Assembly: GCF_963678635.1 (NCBI RefSeq)
Contig: NC_087067.1
Coordinates: 24,495,547-24,559,546 of the forward strand
Source: Symsagittifera roscoffensis
Taxonomy: Eukaryota > Xenacoelomorpha > Acoela > Convolutidae
Length of the DNA stretch: 64,000 nt
Direction: 5' to 3'
Every line of letters starts with the position of its first letter. Positions within the stretch are counted from its first letter, which is position 1. The position numbers were made by a program, and so were the translations under genes. This document shows, one piece after another, positions 63,020 through 64,000 of this stretch. Below the pieces are notes generated by a model. It was given only the letters and a program-made list of their open reading frames with translations. It ran no database searches and was not told where the DNA came from.

Positions 63020-64000
63020 AAACCATTAAGGAACCGCTGCTTCTGCGGAAAACATTGTCACAAACGGTTTTTTCAAATGAAATCTTCAGCTCAGATTTGA
63101 ACGTATAAATTTTTTTAAAAATTCAAAAAGTTTCTAAAAATTGAAGAAACGGTCAAAAGATTTTCAAAATCCATAGTTTTTTTTTCTGCAAACGCAGTTT
63201 GTGGCCGCTTAAATAGAGAACATTTGCAACCAGAAAATTGGCACGGTATTTTTCGCATCAAGTCAAGAAGTTTCCAAAAAACTGTCGAAGTTTCAAAACA
63301 TTGATTTGATTGATGGCTATAACTTTTTTAAAATCAGCTAGGCTTATCCAATCATAGAGGTAGAATTAGAACAATTTGTTGTTTCGATTAAACGTATGAT
63401 ATCAGATTTAGCAGGATTTTGAGCTAGAAAATTGCTAAAAACGGTCAATTAATCAAAAATTTGACATTTTCGAAAACCATTGCTTTTTGTGTGAACAAAA
63501 TAGAGCATAACTGCTTATGCAGAATGGGTTCACGCAACATGTGATTCCGATTGAAGCCAAAATTTCAAATTTGAGACTGTTGTTTTTAAGAAAAGTCAAA
63601 ATTTTTCAAAAAAAACAGTCAAAAAATTAAACATTTGATTTTCCGTGGGCTATAACCTTTGGCGTCAGAAAGATTTGGGCCTAGTAAAAAAAAATGAGGT
63701 TCCCGCAACCCGTTCTTTGAATTAACCCAAAACATCAGATATGGCAGGATAGTTTTTGAGAAGAAGCAAAAAGCGAATAAAAACGGTCAAAAATTGAAAC
63801 CTTGACTTTTCCGAGGGCAATTACTTTTGGTTTAAAAAACTTTGTGAATGGCCGCTGAATCAGGGGAGCTTCCCACTACCCTTCGATTCCATTGAAGACG
63901 CAATATCAAATTTGAGAGGCCCGTTTTTTGGAAAGTTAAAAAAGTTTCACAAAATAGTCAAAAGACCAATTTTTGACTATTCCGAGGATAAAAATTCAAT
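63020..64000. repeat. Diverged tandem repeat, period about 170-180 bp
   Basis: Four or five degenerate units. An AAACGGTCAAAAA-type motif recurs near 63150, 63437, 63617, 63781 and 63952. Each is followed by a (TTTGAC-)TTTTCCGAGGGC-like stretch and then by a segment such as GGTTCCCGCAACCC and a CAAATTTGAGA-like stretch. The array runs off the right edge of the window. Confidence 0.6.

Overview
The window is a piece of an AT-rich animal genome, most likely an invertebrate. The sequence does not let me choose between nematode, arthropod or another phylum. It carries spliced genes, a satellite, MITEs, decayed DNA transposons and a large LTR retroelement.

The only recognisable host gene is a SLO-2/KCNT-type sodium-activated potassium channel on the + strand. 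Seven exons from 48363 to 62216 encode the cytoplasmic N-terminus and the segments up to just before the pore. Splice phases are consistent, and the protein aligns almost without gaps to KCNT channels. The pore exon lies beyond the window. A possible upstream coding exon is at 1864-1920. If it is real, almost everything from 1.9 to 48.3 kb is intron 1.

2309-19568 and 19770-48539 are two diverged copies of one segment, joined by a 200-N gap. They are either a tandem duplication or two haplotypes laid end to end. Copy A (left) holds an internal tandem duplication (9787-13898 and 13911-17665) with MULE and mariner remnants. Copy B (right) holds a 17.66-kb LTR element that copy A lacks, plus a fragment of a related LTR.

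The LTR element (24268-41931, minus strand, 410-bp LTRs, 4-bp GAAT target duplication) is a Ty3/gypsy-type endogenous retrovirus. Its order is 5' LTR, small basic ORF, gag, pol (protease, RT, RNase H, integrase, GPY/F tail), small membrane ORF, a 360-codon ORF with no ATG, an envelope gene resembling chuvirus-type mononegaviral glycoproteins, two further unknown ORFs, 3' LTR. Gag and pol are broken by stops and homopolymer frameshifts; env and the two ORFs after it are open. The 3' genes overlap or nearly abut, which is unusual in a eukaryotic element.

The most striking host feature is a satellite of about 96 units of 58 bp (49848-55450). Its first unit is the end of slo-2 exon 3 together with its 5' splice site. 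The array therefore seems to have grown out of a coding exon-intron junction and places tens of splice-donor-like copies inside intron 3.
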